A stretch of DNA of 11,711 nt. Origin: Vairimorpha apis BRL 01 (taxonomy: Eukaryota; Microsporidia; Nosematidae). The DNA lies in contig KE647188.1 of assembly GCA_000447185.1 (NCBI GenBank), positions 42,418 to 54,128 on the forward strand, in the 5' to 3' direction. Below, in pieces: positions 9,690 through 11,711 of the stretch; position 1 is the stretch's first letter, and each line of letters begins with the position of its first letter. Under the pieces are notes generated by a model, which saw only the letters and a list, made by a program, of their open reading frames with translations, had not been told where the DNA came from and made no database searches. The translations under genes and the position numbers were made by a program.

Positions 9690-10155
9690 TACTTAGAATT
9701 TAAGTTTTCGTTCCTCCCTTTCTCCACTAATATCAAGTCCTTCTCTTCTGTACTCCAACGGCATACTCTAGAGTTTTTTTTTAGAGTCACTGATCGGATG
9801 TATGCTTCGATTTGTTCTTTGGATTCTAGCGACTTTCTCTATGTTATGTGTTATTTAATAACTATACCGTTCCATGTTAATACATATGGAATTATTCTTG
9901 TCTTACATCCATGTATTAAACCTAGTTCATTAGCTAACAGATCGTACTTTTGAAGTTTTTCTATCTCTACTTGTTGTATGTTGTCAATAGATGTGATTCC
10001 TATTTCAACTATAAAAATTTATTTCTATTTCTTATTTATTACAACTATATCAAGTTATTTTAATTAATTTTGATATTCGTTTTTATTGTAGTATCGATTC
10101 TTATTTCTATAAATTTATTAACCACTATCTGTCGAACTGAGTGTGTTTTTAGATT
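9690..10155 (-). pseudogene. Decayed retrotransposon 3' end, copy 3 (endonuclease region)
   Basis: A minus-strand copy closely related to copy 1. About 55 codons are open and read IVEIGITSIDNIQQVEIEK, then LQKYDLLANELGLIHGCKTR and IIPYVLTWNGIVIK, where the frame meets TAA. Further on IEAYIRSVTLKK is readable, supporting the frame that copy 1 lost by frameshift. Positions 9898-9922 are identical to 252-276 over 25 bases. The side toward the finger is decayed: the region that should carry the PD motif (about 10020-10080) is broken. The similarity fades at about 10155 with a VVN/VAN-like motif. Only the last part of the element is present, so it is more strongly truncated than copy 1. Confidence 0.8.
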
Positions 10156-10250
10156 AAATAAAAAAAATACAATTAAATGAAGAAATATATACAGCTTTTA
10201 AATTTAAATTTTATACAGTACAAGGAATCATAAATGTAGATTTTTTAACA

Positions 10251-10588
10251 TATATAAATTAATATAATGTTATAAATAATTAAATAAAATATTTAAAATA
10301 ACAGATAAAAATGATTTAATCAAAAATAGAATTATTTTTTCATAAATTAATATACTGTTATAAATAAAATATTTAAAATAACAGATATAAAAATGATTTA
10401 ATCAAATATAAAATTATTTTTTCATAAATTAATTACTATCAAATAATTTTTTAAAAAATATATTTTCAAACAACAACAGATATAAAAATGATTTAATCAA
10501 ATATAAAATTATTTTTTCATAAATTAATTACTATCAAATCATTTTTTATAAAATATATTTTCAAACAACAACAGATATAAAAATGATT
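10251..10588 (+). repeat. Minisatellite A, 80-bp and 95-bp units
   Basis: The marker ACAGATA(TA)AAAATGATTT starts at 10301, 10381, 10476 and 10571, giving spacings of 80, 95 and 95 bases. The two 95-base units are almost identical (for example CATAAATTAATTACTATCAAAT in both). The 80-base unit differs by carrying a TATACTGTTATAAATAAAATATTT segment, which also precedes the first marker at about 10260-10300. The last copy breaks off after the marker. The two unit types suggest array growth with an exchange of the variable part. Confidence 0.85.
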
Positions 10589-10843
10589 TTTTTAAGAAAA
10601 CATATCATACCCCTGAGGATATGCCCCAGTTTTAAAATAATGTTTAACAATATTGTTATTAATATAAAATGTTTTATTAATGTTTCTATTGGATGTATTA
10701 TGACGTGTGGTCTCGATATACCTCTCTTGGTCGATGTTGCTTCTTCTCGTGTTCATCTGTCTCTATATATATCTCTTGGGAATTTAATTTTTATTTACAC
10801 TTTTTTTTATAATTTAAAATTGTGGGGCCTTTCAAAAACATAA
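10583..10843 (+). CDS. Doubtful ORF, 86 codons, hydrophobic product
   Basis: ATG 10583 lies inside the truncated last unit of minisatellite A, where the earlier units read ATG-ATT-TAA, so this start looks accidental. The 86-residue product is hydrophobic, with possible membrane segments at about 20-45 and 60-80, and matches nothing I know. The stretch is richer in G+C than its flanks, so something coding may have been here. A minus-strand frame over the same DNA (10592-10756) has a more protein-like, soluble composition. I keep both as weak alternatives. Confidence 0.15.
   Translation: MIFLRKHIIPLRICPSFKIMFNNIVINIKCFINVSIGCIMTCGLDIPLLVDVASSRVHLSLYISLGNLIFIYTFFYNLKLWGLSKT
10592..10756 (-). 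CDS. Doubtful short ORF, 54 codons, or a relic
   Basis: On the minus strand ATG 10754-10756 opens a frame to TAA 10592-10594. The product is hydrophilic (begins MNTRRSNIDQERYIETT, ends TGAYPQGYDMFS) and has a mixed composition that looks more like a soluble protein than the hydrophobic plus-strand alternative. A stop lies shortly upstream of the ATG. A GGCCCCAC block lies about 70 bases upstream on this strand (10825-10833). No family is recognised; a transposon piece is possible. Confidence 0.2.
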   Translation of the reverse strand: MNTRRSNIDQERYIETTRHNTSNRNINKTFYINNNIVKHYFKTGAYPQGYDMFS

Positions 10844-10986
10844 AAAACACAATAAATAACTTGTCATAGCAAGGCTATAACAATACAAAGAATTTTATTA
10901 TATTACATCAACAAAAATAAAACACTTTAATTTTAGTTTTTTTTTAATTTAATTAATGTTCTATTAATTTAAATTATTATTGATAT
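10844..10986. other. AT-rich spacer
   Basis: Short AT-rich stretch between the G+C-richer patch and minisatellite B. Nothing recognisable. Confidence 0.5.
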
Positions 10987-11270
10987 TTTAAAGTTAACTG
11001 TTTTTTTTAAAAGTTAGTCATAATAATGTATATTAAAATACAATATGATTTTTATTTAATATTACTTTTTATAAAATTTTTTAAAAGTTAACTGTTTTTT
11101 TGAAAAGTTAGTCATAATAATATATATTAAATTACAATATGATTTTTGTTCAATATTACTTTTTATAAAAAAATTTTAAAGTTGACAGTCTTTTTGTAAA
11201 GAGTAATTTATAAAAATGTATTTAAATTACCAATATAATATTTGTTCAATATTACTTTTTATAAAAAAAT
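10987..11270 (+). repeat. Minisatellite B, three units of about 94 bp
   Basis: The marker AAGTTAACTG (third copy AAGTTGACAG) starts at 10991, 11085 and 11179, a regular 94-base period. Each unit ends with a TTYAATATTACTTTTTATAAA segment (third one near 11246-11264). Units 1 and 2 are nearly identical; unit 3 is more diverged, with small indels. The array runs straight into the palindrome that follows. Confidence 0.88.
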
Positions 11271-11348
11271 TATATTTATTATTATTATAATTTATTGAAT
11301 AAGGAATTGTTATTAATAAAAAATTATAATAATAATAAATATATAATT
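11268..11348. repeat. Large imperfect palindrome (hairpin)
   Basis: The left arm, starting AATTATATTTATTATTATTA at 11268, is the reverse complement of the right arm ending at 11348, apart from a 2-base insertion. Pairing continues inward with one further indel to a short centre around GGAATTG (about 11303-11309). The arms are about 35-39 bases each. They contain TTA/TAA triplet runs. It could form a cruciform or a stem-loop transcript, or be a remnant of a small inverted-repeat element. No target duplication is evident. Confidence 0.8.
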
Positions 11349-11422
11349 ATTATTAAATTTTTATAATATAATTTATCAATCAATATTAAATTAAAAAAAC
11401 TTTAAATAACAATTTGGCGTAA

Positions 11423-11445
11423 TTTCTCGGGAGCGACCCGAATTT
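11423..11445. terminator. G+C-rich small hairpin after the 11444-11659 gene
   Basis: TCGGG AGCGA CCCGA (11427-11441) forms a perfect 5-bp stem with a 5-base loop, extended weakly by AATTT/AATTT flanks. It stands out because such G+C-rich words are rare here. It lies just past the stop of the minus-strand ORF, so it would be in its 3' untranslated region. A role in transcript end formation or stability is only a guess. Confidence 0.3.
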
Positions 11446-11659
11446 AAAATAAAGTTCTAAATAATTTTTTTAAATGTTTGTTCTCTTGCTGTTCGTATGT
11501 TTTTTGTTCAGCTCGGTACATCTTGCGCATCATCCTTCTTGGGGTTAATCTTCTTTTATATTTAATTTTGTCTATTTTTTGTTCTAGACACTTTTTAAAA
11601 TAAAGAAATAAATTAACGAATATTTTAATTGATAAAATAAACAAATAAATGTTTGACAT
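11444..11659 (-). CDS. Small basic protein with N-terminal membrane anchor, unknown
   Basis: A 71-residue ORF on the minus strand, from ATG 11657-11659 to TAA 11444-11446. Residues 4-21 are hydrophobic (YLFILSIKIFVNLFLYF) and would act as a signal anchor or membrane span. The remainder is very basic, with KYKRRLTPRRMMRKMYR at 33-49, a glutamine/glutamate-rich stretch (EQKTYEQQENKH) and the end KKLFRTLF. The predicted form is a single-pass protein with a basic, perhaps helical, tail. The ATG is directly preceded by CCCAC, and CCC-type motifs next to the start are reported for many microsporidian genes. G+C is above the flanks. No family is recognised. The gene stands alone at the edge, so its partners are unknown. 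Confidence 0.55.
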   Translation of the reverse strand: MSNIYLFILSIKIFVNLFLYFKKCLEQKIDKIKYKRRLTPRRMMRKMYRAEQKTYEQQENKHLKKLFRTLF

Positions 11660-11676
11660 GTGGGATTATACCACAT
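11658..11676. promoter_or_regulatory. Inverted repeat and CCC motif around the start of the 71-residue ORF
   Basis: ATGTGG (11658-11663) and CCACAT (11671-11676) are perfect inverted arms around GATTATA. Read on the minus strand this is ATGTGG-TATAATC-CCACAT, so the arm overlaps the start codon and the CCC motif lies within five bases of it. It may be a CCC-type start signal, a protein-binding dyad, or chance. Confidence 0.35.
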
Positions 11677-11711
11677 AATTATTTAATATATCTTTTATTA
11701 AAAATATAAAC

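Noticed and set aside
1..11711. tRNA, rRNA or CRISPR
   Set aside because: I looked for T-loop-like GTTCGA words, clover-leaf arms and regular spaced repeats with unique spacers; none was found. The minisatellites have no spacers.

Overview
This looks like a eukaryotic window, very rich in A+T and poor in genes. No bacterial operon logic, ribosome-binding sites, rRNA, tRNA or CRISPR array could be seen. It holds remains of non-LTR retrotransposons, a few very short ORFs, and one ORF starting just after a CCC-type motif. Together these best fit a microsporidian with large AT-rich intergenic regions. That is an inference; another extremely AT-rich eukaryote is not excluded.

Layout. At the left edge, on the minus strand, lies the 3' part of a non-LTR retrotransposon with a C-terminal restriction-like endonuclease (R4/Dong/R2-type layout). 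It starts in the reverse-transcriptase thumb and keeps a CCHC finger and an endonuclease domain. Two more decayed minus-strand copies of the same end lie at about 8341-9030 and 9690-10155. A plus-strand relic at about 3050-3700 has a C-x2-C-x8-H finger of the same spacing and is probably a different retroelement.

The best candidate host genes are two tandem plus-strand ORFs at 4417-4785 and 4788-5303. Both encode small membrane proteins that I do not recognise. They are separated by 2 bases and lie in different frames. At the right edge, 11444-11659 (minus) encodes a 71-residue protein with an N-terminal membrane anchor and a very basic tail.

The rest is AT-rich DNA with some structure: a perfect 11-bp tandem repeat (5990-6033), a diverged 111-bp duplication near 7181-7330, an 80/95-bp minisatellite (10251-10588), a 94-bp minisatellite (10987-11270), and a large imperfect palindrome (11268-11348). 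Several short stretches with somewhat more G+C (6680-7020, 3832-4019, 10592-10843) may be decayed genes, but the evidence is thin.

No set of genes here forms a clear new functional system. The most informative material is the comparison of the three retroelement copies, which exposes a frameshift and a lost catalytic aspartate in the best-preserved copy. The tight membrane-protein gene pair is the other point of interest.
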